Assembly (NCBI RefSeq): GCF_000468115.1
Contig: NZ_AVQI01000042.1
Span: 1-41,623 of the forward strand
DNA from: Treponema socranskii subsp. socranskii VPI DR56BR1116 = ATCC 35536
GTDB taxonomy: Bacteria > Spirochaetota > Spirochaetia > Treponematales > Treponemataceae
Direction: 5' to 3'
Length of the DNA stretch: 41,623 bases
The translations under genes were made by a program, and so were the position numbers. Positions 31,783 through 40,423 of the stretch are shown here, piece by piece. Below the pieces are notes generated by a model. The model was not told where the DNA came from and searched no databases. It was given only the letters and a program-made list of their open reading frames with translations. The stretch's first letter is position 1. The number at the start of each line of letters is the position of its first letter.

Positions 31783-33279
31783 ATGGGCGGCGATGTAAGC
31801 CCGATGTTGTCGGTACGGAAAATCTATAAATCTTTCGGTTCCAACGCTGTGCTCAAAGGCATTGACTTGGATGTGTATCCCGGCGACGTGCTCGCGCTTA
31901 TCGGAGGAAACGGCGCGGGAAAAAGCACGCTCGTAAAGACGATTATGGGTATCAAAAAGCCCGATTCAGGCGAAATACTCGTCGACGGGAAATCGCTGCA
32001 CTTCGGAAATCCTTCGGCATCTCTCGCGTCGGGTGTTTACCTCATTCCGCAGGAGCCGATGCTCTTCCCGAATATGACGCTCGAAGAAAACGTCGTCATG
32101 GGAATTCCCGGTAATAAAAGCGAACTGCACGATCGCTTGACGGATATCGTCTCTCAGCTCGGCTGGAAGCTCGATTTCAACCGCACGGCGCGTACGCTTT
32201 CGATTGCGGAACAGCAGCTCGTCGAAATCCTCCGCGGTCTCATGCGAGACGCGCGCGTTATGTTTTTCGACGAACCGACTTCGTCGCTTACGTTCGACGA
32301 AGTGAACTCGCTTTTTAAAATCATCAAAGAGCTGCAGAAAAAAAAGGTCAGCGTCATCTATATTACGCATCGGCTCAACGAAGTGTTTGTCATCGCGAAC
32401 CGTATCGCGCTTTTGATCGACGGCACGATTACGATGAACGGCGACACAAAGGATTTTACGTACGATATGCTGCTCAAAGGGCTTGCTCCCGAAAGCATGA
32501 GCAAAGTGCATGTCGAAAATCTTTCAGCCGCTCCGTCAAAACGAGAACTCGTGCTTTCTTTGAAAAATTTGAGCGGTTACGGTTTCGCCGACGTGAACCT
32601 TGACGTGTATTCGGGCGAAGTGCTCGGCATGACGGGCGTCGTCGGCGCGGGAAAGACCGAACTTGCGACGACCGTATACGGACGCGATAAAGTGCTCGGC
32701 GGAAAAGTGTATCTGAACGGCGAAGACATCACCGGCTTAAAGACGAAGCGGATCATCGAAAAGGGCATCAACTATCTTCCCGAAGACAGATTTTTAAACG
32801 GTATTTTCAAATTGACGACGGTGCGCAACAATATCACGCCGGTCAGGCTTGCGAGCTTAAAGCAGATCCTCATCAATACGGCGCGCGAAAAATTGCTTGC
32901 CGAAAAATACATATCGGGCTTTCATATCAAAGTGACCGACGATACGCAGGAGATGGGTTCCCTTTCCGGCGGCAACCAGCAAAAGGTTATCATCGGCAGA
33001 TGCTTTTCGACGAATCCGCGCCTCGTCATCCTCGACGAACCGACGCGCGGCGTGGACGCGGGAGCGAGGAGCGATGTATACGCGATCATCAACGAATTGA
33101 AAAAAACGGGCATAGCGATTTTGCTCATCAGTTCCGATATGGAAGAGATCGTCGCGATGAGTGACCGCGTCGTCACGATGTATCGCGGCAGGATCAATCA
33201 CGAATTCGCAAAAGACAAAATCAACGAAGACGCGCTGATGGCGGCATCGTTCGGTGTAGAACAGGAAAAGGTGGGATAA
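31783..33279 (+). CDS. lsrA: AI-2 ABC importer, ATP-binding protein
   Basis: This 498-residue double-ATPase subunit of the RbsA/LsrA type has an N-half with Walker A GGNGAGKSTLVK, Q-loop PQEPMLF, signature-like LSIAEQQLVEI and Walker B VMFFDEPTSSLT, and a C-half with the degenerate P-loop GVVGAGKTELA, signature LSGGNQQKVIIG and Walker B LVILDEPTRGVD. It powers AI-2 import from the periplasm. It is the first gene of the lsr transport operon; the SD AAGGGGA is 10 bases before the ATG. The lsrC ATG follows its stop directly. Confidence 0.93.
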   Translation: MGGDVSPMLSVRKIYKSFGSNAVLKGIDLDVYPGDVLALIGGNGAGKSTLVKTIMGIKKPDSGEILVDGKSLHFGNPSASLASGVYLIPQEPMLFPNMTLEENVVMGIPGNKSELHDRLTDIVSQLGWKLDFNRTARTLSIAEQQLVEILRGLMRDARVMFFDEPTSSLTFDEVNSLFKIIKELQKKKVSVIYITHRLNEVFVIANRIALLIDGTITMNGDTKDFTYDMLLKGLAPESMSKVHVENLSAAPSKRELVLSLKNLSGYGFADVNLDVYSGEVLGMTGVVGAGKTELATTVYGRDKVLGGKVYLNGEDITGLKTKRIIEKGINYLPEDRFLNGIFKLTTVRNNITPVRLASLKQILINTAREKLLAEKYISGFHIKVTDDTQEMGSLSGGNQQKVIIGRCFSTNPRLVILDEPTRGVDAGARSDVYAIINELKKTGIAILLISSDMEEIVAMSDRVVTMYRGRINHEFAKDKINEDALMAASFGVEQEKVG

Positions 33280-34284
33280 ATGCGGCGCATGTCTTTTAAT
33301 CGATTTTTCAAAATGAGAAGCCTTTCTTCACTCATCGTCACGGTCGTACTGTTTTTGCTCGTCGGCATCGTCAATCACGATTTTCTTGCCGCGCGGAATC
33401 TTATGCAGACGGTCAATTCGAGCGTCGTGTTTGCTCTGTTATCGATCGGGATCGCCTTTGTGCTCATCATCGGTGAAATCGACGTTTCGGTCGGCGCGGT
33501 CATGGGGCTTGCTTCCGCCGTGAGCGCGAGCTTGATCCGCGACGGCTCTCCGTGGGCGCTCGCGATTTTTGCCGCAGTCGCTATCGGCATCGTGTGCGGC
33601 CTTATAAACGGTTTCGGACTCGTCTACCTCGGCATTCCTTCCATCATCATGACGCTCGGCGTAAACGGCGTCGTGCGCGGCCTCATCTACGTGTATACGG
33701 GCGGCAAGTGGGTGGAAAACGTCCCGTTCGCATACAAAGCGTTGAGCCAGGCAACGCTTGGCGGCATTACGTGGTTTTATCTTGTAACGATTGCGATTGC
33801 GATCGGAGGTTCTGTGCTGTTGCGCCGCGTTTCTTTAGGTCGCAATTTTTACGCGGTCGGCGACAACGTCGGCGGAGCCGAACTCATCGGCATTCCGGTA
33901 AAGCGGACGAAGATAAGCGCGTTTGTTTTGTGTTCGCTTTTCGCGTCGATTGCCGGATGCATCTATGTGAGCCGCATCGGATTCGTAACGCCGATTGCGG
34001 GAAACGGCTACGAGATGAAAGCGATCGCGGCCTGCGTGCTCGGCGGTATCAGCCTTTCGGGCGGCGTCGGCTCTCTGTTCGGCGCATCCGTCGGGGCGAT
34101 CATTATGGCGTCGATCGACCGCATCCTCGTGTTTTTGAAATTTTCTTCCGACTACGACAGTACGATTACGGGCATCCTGTTGATAACGATCGTCACGGTA
34201 GACGGTCTTTTGGAACATCATTCGATCGAAAAAGCGCGCAAAGCGCGGCTTTTGGCAAAGACGGCGGAAGAGGGGAGCAGATAA
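33280..34284 (+). CDS. lsrC: AI-2 ABC importer, permease 1
   Basis: This 334-residue membrane protein of the RbsC/LsrC family has about nine or ten hydrophobic segments. The conserved GEIDVSVGAVMGLASAVSA and the cytoplasmic GRNFYAVGDNVGGAELIGIPV loop that contacts the ATPase are both present. It starts on the base following the lsrA stop (TAAATG). It pairs with LsrD to form the channel of the AI-2 importer. Confidence 0.92.
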   Translation: MRRMSFNRFFKMRSLSSLIVTVVLFLLVGIVNHDFLAARNLMQTVNSSVVFALLSIGIAFVLIIGEIDVSVGAVMGLASAVSASLIRDGSPWALAIFAAVAIGIVCGLINGFGLVYLGIPSIIMTLGVNGVVRGLIYVYTGGKWVENVPFAYKALSQATLGGITWFYLVTIAIAIGGSVLLRRVSLGRNFYAVGDNVGGAELIGIPVKRTKISAFVLCSLFASIAGCIYVSRIGFVTPIAGNGYEMKAIAACVLGGISLSGGVGSLFGASVGAIIMASIDRILVFLKFSSDYDSTITGILLITIVTVDGLLEHHSIEKARKARLLAKTAEEGSR

Positions 34285-34287
34285 TTT

Positions 34288-35325
34288 ATGGAAAAGAAAC
34301 GATTTACTTTTACAAACGAATTGCTGCTCGTCGCCGTCATCGCGTGCGAAATCGTTTTGTTCGGCATCTTGAATCCGCGCTTTTTGCGTCCGATGGTATT
34401 GCTCGGTTCGATCAACGATTTTATTTCGATATGTATCATTTCGCTCTTTGTGACGATGGTCATCATCGCAGGCGGCATGGACATTCAAGCCGGTTCCATC
34501 GTCGGTCTCACGTCGATCGTCGTCGGTGTCATTTTCCAAAGCGGCGTGAACGTGTATGCCGCCTGCCTCATCGCAGTTGTCGCAGGAGCGCTGTGCGGTC
34601 TTTTGAGCGGCTTTATCATCGCCTATGCGAGGGTTCCACCCATGGTCGTAACTCTCGGCGGTTCGTTTTTATATTCGGGTATGGCGATTTCGATCACGCG
34701 CATTGCAAAAGTCGAACTCTACAAAGGCATCAGCGGTTTTCCTTCCGCGTTTACGGCCTTTACGCAGTTCCGCTTTTTCGGCATCGTTCCGTCGCAGATA
34801 CTGCTCTTTATCGCGATCGCGTTTATCGCTTATTTTATTCTGCACCGTACGAAGTACGGCCGCTATGTGTACCTCTGCGGTATCAATCCGAACGCCGCGG
34901 AATTTTCCGGCATCAATACGAAGTTTATCGTGATGACGACATACGCGCTTTCCGGTATCGGCTCGGCGATTGCAGGCATCGTGCTTACGTCGTACCTCGG
35001 CACGGCAAAAGCGGATTTCGGTAAAGAGCTCACGCTTCCGATCATTACGGCTGTCGTGCTCGGCGGAACGGCGATCACCGGCGGTACCGGTACGATTTTA
35101 GGGACGGCACTTTCGGCGCTCGTCATCGGCATTATGCGTTTCGGTTTATCGATGGCGGGATTGAACACGCAGTACCTCGACATACCCGTCGGCATACTGC
35201 TGCTCATCATCGTCGCGTCCCGAGGGCTTTCAGCGCAGGGTTTTTCGCTGAAATGCATTGTCGGAAAATTCCGTCCGGAGTGCACGCGGCGGACGGCGGG
35301 AGAATTTAGTGCTGTGCAAAAATAA
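34288..35325 (+). CDS. lsrD: AI-2 ABC importer, permease 2
   Basis: This 345-residue partner permease of the same family has GGMDIQAGSIVGLTSIVVG in the substrate-pore region and RYVYLCGINPNAAEFSGI as the ATPase-coupling loop. It is three bases from lsrC, with GAGGGGAG upstream of its ATG. LsrC and LsrD are homologous but clearly divergent from each other, as in enteric lsr operons. Confidence 0.92.
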   Translation: MEKKRFTFTNELLLVAVIACEIVLFGILNPRFLRPMVLLGSINDFISICIISLFVTMVIIAGGMDIQAGSIVGLTSIVVGVIFQSGVNVYAACLIAVVAGALCGLLSGFIIAYARVPPMVVTLGGSFLYSGMAISITRIAKVELYKGISGFPSAFTAFTQFRFFGIVPSQILLFIAIAFIAYFILHRTKYGRYVYLCGINPNAAEFSGINTKFIVMTTYALSGIGSAIAGIVLTSYLGTAKADFGKELTLPIITAVVLGGTAITGGTGTILGTALSALVIGIMRFGLSMAGLNTQYLDIPVGILLLIIVASRGLSAQGFSLKCIVGKFRPECTRRTAGEFSAVQK

Positions 35326-35401
35326 TTTTTCGAAATGCCCGTTTTTGAAAAATTATTAATAAATAAAACTGCCAGACGACGAAAAATATCAGGAGGTATT
35401 T

Positions 35402-36478
35402 ATGAAAAAACTGTTGTCGATCATGTTGGCGGCGCTTTTGGTCGGCTCGTTTGCATTTGCGAACGGCGCGAACGAAGGCGGCGGTGGTTCGAAAAAAAAC
35501 GTTGTTGTCGTGTTCATTCCGAAAATCAGCGGCAACGCTTTTTTTGAAGTGGCAAACGAAGGCGCGCAAAAACTTGCAAAGCAAGTCGGCTTTACCGTAA
35601 AGTACGACGGCAGTCCCGATGCGGCGGTCGCGAATCAGGTCAATATTATCAACAATGCGATTCAGCAGGGGGCGGACGCGATTTCGATTTCGACCGTCGA
35701 TGCGGCCGGCGTTGATCAGGCTCTGAAAGCCGCGCGCAAAGCGGGACTCGCGGTTATGACATGGGATTCCGATTCAAATCCCGACGCACGCTTGCTTATG
35801 ACAAGTCAGGGTACACCCGATATACTCGGTAAGATGCTCGTCGACATGGGCGTCGCTTCTTTGAAAGAGAGAGGCAAAAATCCCGACGCGGATACGATCA
35901 AATACTGCTGGCACTATTCGCAGGCGACGGTCACGGATCAAAACTCGTGGCACGTAGCGGGTGAACAGTATATCCGTCAAAAATATCCGAAATGGGTCAA
36001 CGTCGCTCCTTCCAATTACTATTCGAATCAGGATGCCGAGCGCGCAATCACCGTCGGAGAAGCCGTCCTTTCCGCGCACAAAGACATCGACTTGATCATC
36101 TGTAACGATTCGACCGCTCTTCCGGGCCAGTGCCAGGCTGCGCAAAACCTCGGACTCAATCAAAAGAACGTGACGATCACCGGTTTTGCAACTCCGAATG
36201 CGATCAAAGATTACTGCCGCGCAGGTATCCTCACCCGCTGGGGTTTGTGGGACTGCGGTATCCAAGGCGCGATTTCCTGCTATCTCGCATACTGGGCTGC
36301 GACCGGTCACAGTATGAAAGTCGGAGATACGATCGATATCCCGACGATCGGTACCGTAAAAGTCGAACCGAACACCGTGCTCGATCCGAAAGCCTATACG
36401 GCAAACGATTCCGGCGTCGTGCTCCTTCCCGAGCGCGCGGTATTTACCAAAGAAAACATGGACAAATATAATTTCTAA
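35402..36478 (+). CDS. lsrB: AI-2-binding periplasmic protein
   Basis: This 358-residue periplasmic binding protein has a signal peptide ending near GSFAFA and no lipobox. By alignment recalled from Salmonella LsrB, ligand residues are conserved: Lys41 (IPKISGN), Asp122 (TWDSD), Asp179-Gln180 (TVTDQN) and Pro241 (ALPGQ). The position two after the proline is Gln243, where Salmonella has an alanine whose backbone contacts AI-2. The C-terminal half (GFATPNAIKDY, RWGLWDCGIQG) is LsrB-like rather than RbsB-like. The SD AGGAGG precedes the ATG. It is terminated by a hairpin before lsrF. Confidence 0.93.
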   Translation: MKKLLSIMLAALLVGSFAFANGANEGGGGSKKNVVVVFIPKISGNAFFEVANEGAQKLAKQVGFTVKYDGSPDAAVANQVNIINNAIQQGADAISISTVDAAGVDQALKAARKAGLAVMTWDSDSNPDARLLMTSQGTPDILGKMLVDMGVASLKERGKNPDADTIKYCWHYSQATVTDQNSWHVAGEQYIRQKYPKWVNVAPSNYYSNQDAERAITVGEAVLSAHKDIDLIICNDSTALPGQCQAAQNLGLNQKNVTITGFATPNAIKDYCRAGILTRWGLWDCGIQGAISCYLAYWAATGHSMKVGDTIDIPTIGTVKVEPNTVLDPKAYTANDSGVVLLPERAVFTKENMDKYNF

Positions 36479-36503
36479 ATCGAAATTATAACGCGTAGTA
36501 AAA

Positions 36504-36536
36504 CCGGCGCATGATTCGTTTCGTGCGTCGGCTTTT
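36504..36536 (+). terminator. Terminator between lsrB and lsrF
   Basis: CCGGCGCATGA (36504-36514) pairs with TCGTGCGTCGG (36521-36531), with two G-U pairs, followed by CTTTT. It may reduce rather than stop transcription into lsrF. A second weaker hairpin (CTGTC/GACAG) lies at about 36553-36583. Confidence 0.65.
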
Positions 36537-36639
36537 GTCGATCAGGGAAGGGGACTGTCTCAAAAATCGGTTACTTTTTCGACAGCTCCGTAACTTTACA
36601 CATTATTGCTATCGATTTTAATAATTTTAGGAATACACT

Positions 36640-37524
36640 ATGGCAGATTTAGACGGTTTGAAAATCGCTCACGATTATCACACGGATGTCCGTTTCGCCG
36701 TTGACGGATCCTTTTATGTAAAAGGTGCCGGAAACCTCGATTGGGGCATGAAAAAACACTTATCGAATATCTTCAATCCCAAAAGCGGCAACACCGTGAT
36801 GTTTGCATTTGACCACGGTTATTTTATGGGTTCCGTTTCGGGGCTCGAACGCCTCGACCTTTTGATTCCGCTTCTCAATAATCACGTCGACGTTCTCATG
36901 GCGACGAGGGGTGCACTGCGTACCTGTGTACGCCCTGACTGCAAAAAAGCCATCGCGCTCCGCGTGTCTTCCGGTTCGTCCATGGTGCAGGACGATTTGA
37001 GTCACGAAGTCGTTGCGGTCGATATCGAAGATGCGATCAGAATGAACGCGGACTGCGTCGCCGTTCAAACCTTTATCGGCGCCGACGGTCAGCTCGAAAG
37101 CATCGACAACCTTTCGAAGACGATAAACGCAGCTATGCGCTACAGCATACCGACGCTCGGCGTCGTTGCAGTCGGAAAAAATATGGAACGCACGGGGAAA
37201 TATTTTAAACTTGCGACGCGTATCGTTGCGGAACTCGGCGCAAATATCGTAAAGACGTATTATTGCGAAGAATTTGACGAAGTTGCGGCGGCCTGTCCCG
37301 TACCGATCGTCGTCGCCGGCGGTAAAAAGTTGCCTGAAAAAGAAGCGCTCGAAATGGCGTATCACGCAATACGCGACGGCGCTCACGGACTCGATATGGG
37401 ACGAAATATTTTCCAAAGCGCGCATCCGGTTGCAATGGCCGATGCGATCGGAAAAATCGTTCACAGAAAATTTACCGACAAAGAAGCGTTCGAATTCTAT
37501 ACCGAACAGATCAATAGAAAATAA
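36640..37524 (+). CDS. lsrF: Phospho-AI-2 thiolase/aldolase LsrF
   Basis: This 294-residue class I aldolase-fold enzyme is known in E. coli as the thiolase that cleaves 3-hydroxy-5-phosphonooxypentane-2,4-dione using coenzyme A. GAGNLDWGMKKHLSNIF and MFAFDHGYFMGS are typical of LsrF, and the catalytic lysine is Lys205 in ANIVKTYY. It lies 161 bases after lsrB, beyond a weak terminator, and ends in a very strong terminator. It normally needs LsrG to make its substrate, which is not found here. Confidence 0.94.
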   Translation: MADLDGLKIAHDYHTDVRFAVDGSFYVKGAGNLDWGMKKHLSNIFNPKSGNTVMFAFDHGYFMGSVSGLERLDLLIPLLNNHVDVLMATRGALRTCVRPDCKKAIALRVSSGSSMVQDDLSHEVVAVDIEDAIRMNADCVAVQTFIGADGQLESIDNLSKTINAAMRYSIPTLGVVAVGKNMERTGKYFKLATRIVAELGANIVKTYYCEEFDEVAAACPVPIVVAGGKKLPEKEALEMAYHAIRDGAHGLDMGRNIFQSAHPVAMADAIGKIVHRKFTDKEAFEFYTEQINRK

Positions 37525-37541
37525 GCGAAAGATTTTGTGAA

Positions 37542-37572
37542 CCCGCCGCGCGGAGCGCGGCGGGCTTTTTTT
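37542..37572 (+). terminator. Strong terminator of the lsr operon
   Basis: CCCGCCGCGC-GGA-GCGCGGCGGG is followed by C and seven T residues: a textbook intrinsic terminator 18 bases after the lsrF stop. Confidence 0.95.
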
Positions 37573-37597
37573 GTGTGTGTTTAGTTGACAATTATTT

Positions 37598-38533
37598 ATG
37601 GAAAGATTTTTAGGGATATCGGAAGTCGCGCTTCCCGTCATCGTCATGATCGCAATAGGGGCGTGGGCGCGGAAAACGAAATTTTTAAGCGAAAGCGGTA
37701 TCGAAGAAATCAAATCGCTCATTGTAAAAGTGTGTCTGCCTGCTGTACTCTTTGCAGCCTTTTATAATATGCGCTTTACGTGGAGGGAATCACTCACGCT
37801 CGGCGTATTTGCTCTGATGAATCTTGCAGCGTTCGCGTTCGGAATCCTTGTATGCGCTCTTTTAAAAATTAAAACGCCCGTTGCGCCGTTTATGTGCGCG
37901 ACGATAGAAGGAGGGTCGATCGGCTATGCGCTTTTTATGTTGCTTTTTGGACAAAGCGATCTGTATCACTTTGCGCTCTTCGATGCGGGAGGCGCCGTCA
38001 CACAGTGGGCGGTCATCATCTCGATTCTGCAGCTTCGTATAAAAGGAAAGCTCCGCGCTTCCGAACTTGCAAAATCGCTTGCGACTCCGGTGAATATCGC
38101 GATCCTTGCAGGCATACTCTGCTCCGTAACCGGCTTCGGGCAGTATCTTTCGTCGACACGAGCAGGGAGTATTTTCGAAGACGTTTTGAACTTTGTCGGA
38201 GCACCCGTCGGACCGATTATTATCATGACGGTTGGTTACGGACTTACTTTTTCGAATATCGAATGGAGCGATACGCTGAAAACCGTTTTAGCGCGCATGC
38301 TCGTCTTTGCACTTTTTATGGGCGGTATCGTCTATTATATTGGCGGCCGGATGTACCCCTCCGATCCGCTGTATCGTTTCGGTGCCGTCCTGTATTTTAT
38401 CATGCCGCCGACATATGCGTACGGCGTATTTGTAAACGGAAAAGATGAAAGCTCTTTTTTGAGCGCGTATTTGGCGCTCTATACGCTCATTACGATTTTC
38501 GGCTATATCGTGCTTGCGTCTTTTGTCGTGTGA
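37598..38533 (+). CDS. AEC-family transporter (auxin efflux carrier family)
   Basis: This 311-residue membrane protein has about ten hydrophobic segments in two five-helix halves and the AEC/MdcF family pattern (IVKVCLPAVLFAAFYN near residue 45; ILAGILCSVTGF mid-protein; PPTYAYGVFVNG near the end). Family members export or exchange organic anions such as malonate or malate. No clear SD precedes the ATG at 37598. It lies beyond the strong lsr terminator, so it is probably expressed separately. It is not of the AI-2E family, so no AI-2 export role is implied. Confidence 0.88.
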   Translation: MERFLGISEVALPVIVMIAIGAWARKTKFLSESGIEEIKSLIVKVCLPAVLFAAFYNMRFTWRESLTLGVFALMNLAAFAFGILVCALLKIKTPVAPFMCATIEGGSIGYALFMLLFGQSDLYHFALFDAGGAVTQWAVIISILQLRIKGKLRASELAKSLATPVNIAILAGILCSVTGFGQYLSSTRAGSIFEDVLNFVGAPVGPIIIMTVGYGLTFSNIEWSDTLKTVLARMLVFALFMGGIVYYIGGRMYPSDPLYRFGAVLYFIMPPTYAYGVFVNGKDESSFLSAYLALYTLITIFGYIVLASFVV

Positions 38534-38572
38534 GCCTTTTAATACTATGCCGTTCTCACTACTATCCGCACG

Positions 38573-38597
38573 AATAAAAACGACCGCGCATGTGCGC
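38573..38597 (-). terminator. Intrinsic terminator downstream of carboxyltransferase gene
   Basis: On the minus strand CTGCGC-ACAT-GCGCGG is followed by TCGTTTTTATT, 120 bases after the carboxyltransferase stop. It shares 17 identical bases with the terminator at 26576-26592. The remainder of the 183-base convergent gap shows no gene. Confidence 0.65.
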
Positions 38598-38716
38598 AGC
38601 CGTATGTTCATTACAGTAATTTGCTTTTCAATCTGTCTTCGGCATGAGGGACTGCAAGGCGCATCGTGCCGCGAGCGGTTACAGCGAAACGGTATCGCGC
38701 GCCGTACCGCCAGCTC

Positions 38717-40207
38717 TCACAGCGGGATATTGCCGTGCTTTTTCAAAGGTGTGTCCATGCTGCGCTTTCGCGCGAGTATTTCAAAGCTCCGTGCGATGCG
38801 CTCTCGCGTTTCCTGCGGTTCGATCACTTCGCTGACATAACCGCGCTTCGCCGCGATTTTCGGCGTCATTATCTCCGTTTTATATTCTTCGGATTTTGCC
38901 GCGACTTCGGCCGCTTTCGACGGATCTTTGAGTTCTTTTGCGTACAAAATGCCGATCGCGCCTTCCGCACCCATAACCGCGATTTCCGCTTTCGGCCACG
39001 CGTATACGTAATCGGCACCGAGGTGTTTCGAACACATCGCGATGTATGCGCCGCCGTACGCTTTGCGCGCGATGACGGTCACTTTCGGAACGCTCGCTTC
39101 GCTGTACGCGTAGATCACTTTTGCGCCGTGCCGGATGATGCCTTTTTGTTCTTCCTGCGGGCCGGGGATAAAGCCGGGAACGTCGACGAAAGTTAAAAGC
39201 GGTATGCCGAACGCGTCGCAGTAACGGACGAAGCGCGCGATTTTGTCGCTTGCATCGCAGTCGAGCACGCCGCCGACACCCATCGGATTGTTTGCGACGA
39301 TGCCGACGGATTTGCCTTCGATCTTTGCAAAACCCGTGACGCAGTTTACCGCAAATTCGGCCGACGTTTCAAAAAACGAATCGTCGTCGATACAGCAGTT
39401 GATGATTTCGCGGATATCGTAACCGGCGCGCGGGTTTTCGGGAATGATTTCTTCAATGCGCTTCGCTTTTTTCTTCGCGTCGAATTTGTATTTTTCGTTT
39501 TGTGCGAGATCGTCGCCGAAATAATGGGGGATGTAGTCGAGCAGAGCGCGCACTTTTCGATAGCAGTCGTTTTCGCTTTCGCAGCGGAAATGCGCGACGC
39601 CCGATTTTTTCGAGTGGATAGCCGCTCCTCCCAAATCTTCCGACGAGATATCCATAAACATAACCGATTTGACGACTTTCGGGCCGGTGATAAAGAGTTC
39701 GCTTATCTTGTCGATTGCAAAGATAAAATCGGTGATGCCCGGCGAATACACGGCGCCTCCCGCACAGGGGCCTGCAACGATCGAAATCTGCGGCACCGAA
39801 CCGGATGCGCGGACGTTTTGATAAAAGAGGTCTCCGTAGCCGCACAGCGCGTCGACGCCTTCCTGAATGCGCGCTCCGCCGGAATCGTTTATACCGATAA
39901 CGGGGCACCGCGCTTCGACCGCCTTGTCGATGAGTTCGGCGATTTTTTTGCCGTGCATAAGGCCGAGCGAGCCGCCCTGCACCGTAAAATCCTGAGCGTA
40001 TACCGCGACCGGCCTTCCGTTTATCTTTCCGAATCCGGTGATGACGCCGTCGTAGGGCAGGTCTTTTTTTTCCATACCGAAGCTCGTGCAGTTATGGCGC
40101 ACACCCGAATAGATTTCCATAAACGAATTTTCATCGCACAGAGCGCGAATCCGTTCTATTGCGTGGAGTTTTCCTTTTTCGTGTTGTTTTTCGACATTGT
40201 ATTCCAT
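38717..40207 (-). CDS. Biotin-dependent acyl-CoA carboxyltransferase subunit
   Basis: This 496-residue protein is the carboxyltransferase (alpha/beta) of the propionyl-CoA carboxylase / methylmalonyl-CoA decarboxylase (PccB/MmdA) family. Two crotonase-like halves are visible: VYAQDFTVQGGSLGLMHGKK and GINDSGGARIQEGVDAL in the first, and SVGIVANNPMGVGGVLD, RFVRYCDAFGIPLLTFVDVPGF and AYGGAYIAMCSKHLGADY in the second. No biotin carrier or partner subunit is adjacent, so carboxylase cannot be told from Na+-pumping decarboxylase. GAGGAA precedes the ATG; its own promoter is visible. Confidence 0.92.
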   Translation of the reverse strand: MEYNVEKQHEKGKLHAIERIRALCDENSFMEIYSGVRHNCTSFGMEKKDLPYDGVITGFGKINGRPVAVYAQDFTVQGGSLGLMHGKKIAELIDKAVEARCPVIGINDSGGARIQEGVDALCGYGDLFYQNVRASGSVPQISIVAGPCAGGAVYSPGITDFIFAIDKISELFITGPKVVKSVMFMDISSEDLGGAAIHSKKSGVAHFRCESENDCYRKVRALLDYIPHYFGDDLAQNEKYKFDAKKKAKRIEEIIPENPRAGYDIREIINCCIDDDSFFETSAEFAVNCVTGFAKIEGKSVGIVANNPMGVGGVLDCDASDKIARFVRYCDAFGIPLLTFVDVPGFIPGPQEEQKGIIRHGAKVIYAYSEASVPKVTVIARKAYGGAYIAMCSKHLGADYVYAWPKAEIAVMGAEGAIGILYAKELKDPSKAAEVAAKSEEYKTEIMTPKIAAKRGYVSEVIEPQETRERIARSFEILARKRSMDTPLKKHGNIPL

Positions 40208-40248
40208 AAGACAATTCCTCGTTTCAAAATAATTTAAACGTACGCTCT

Positions 40249-40277
40249 ATGATAACCCATCGTTTCCGCGCTGTCAA
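40249..40277 (-). promoter_or_regulatory. Promoter of the carboxyltransferase gene
   Basis: On the minus strand a consensus TTGACA (40272-40277) and TATCAT (40249-40254) are 17 bases apart. Confidence 0.75.
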
Positions 40278-40423
40278 TATGACAAAAATCAATTTTATGT
40301 CGAAGTCGTACCGGGACAATAATTGCAAAAACTTTTCCCTTTTGTTCCGCTTTTTGCACTGTCCGCGCCTATAATAAAGATGAGCGGTTATCTGCTCAAA
40401 CCCTATGTTTAAAGGAGGCGCAC

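Noticed and set aside
37598-38533. AEC transporter as an AI-2 exporter
   Set aside because: The protein is of the AEC/MdcF family, not the AI-2E (TqsA) family, and a very strong terminator separates it from lsrF.
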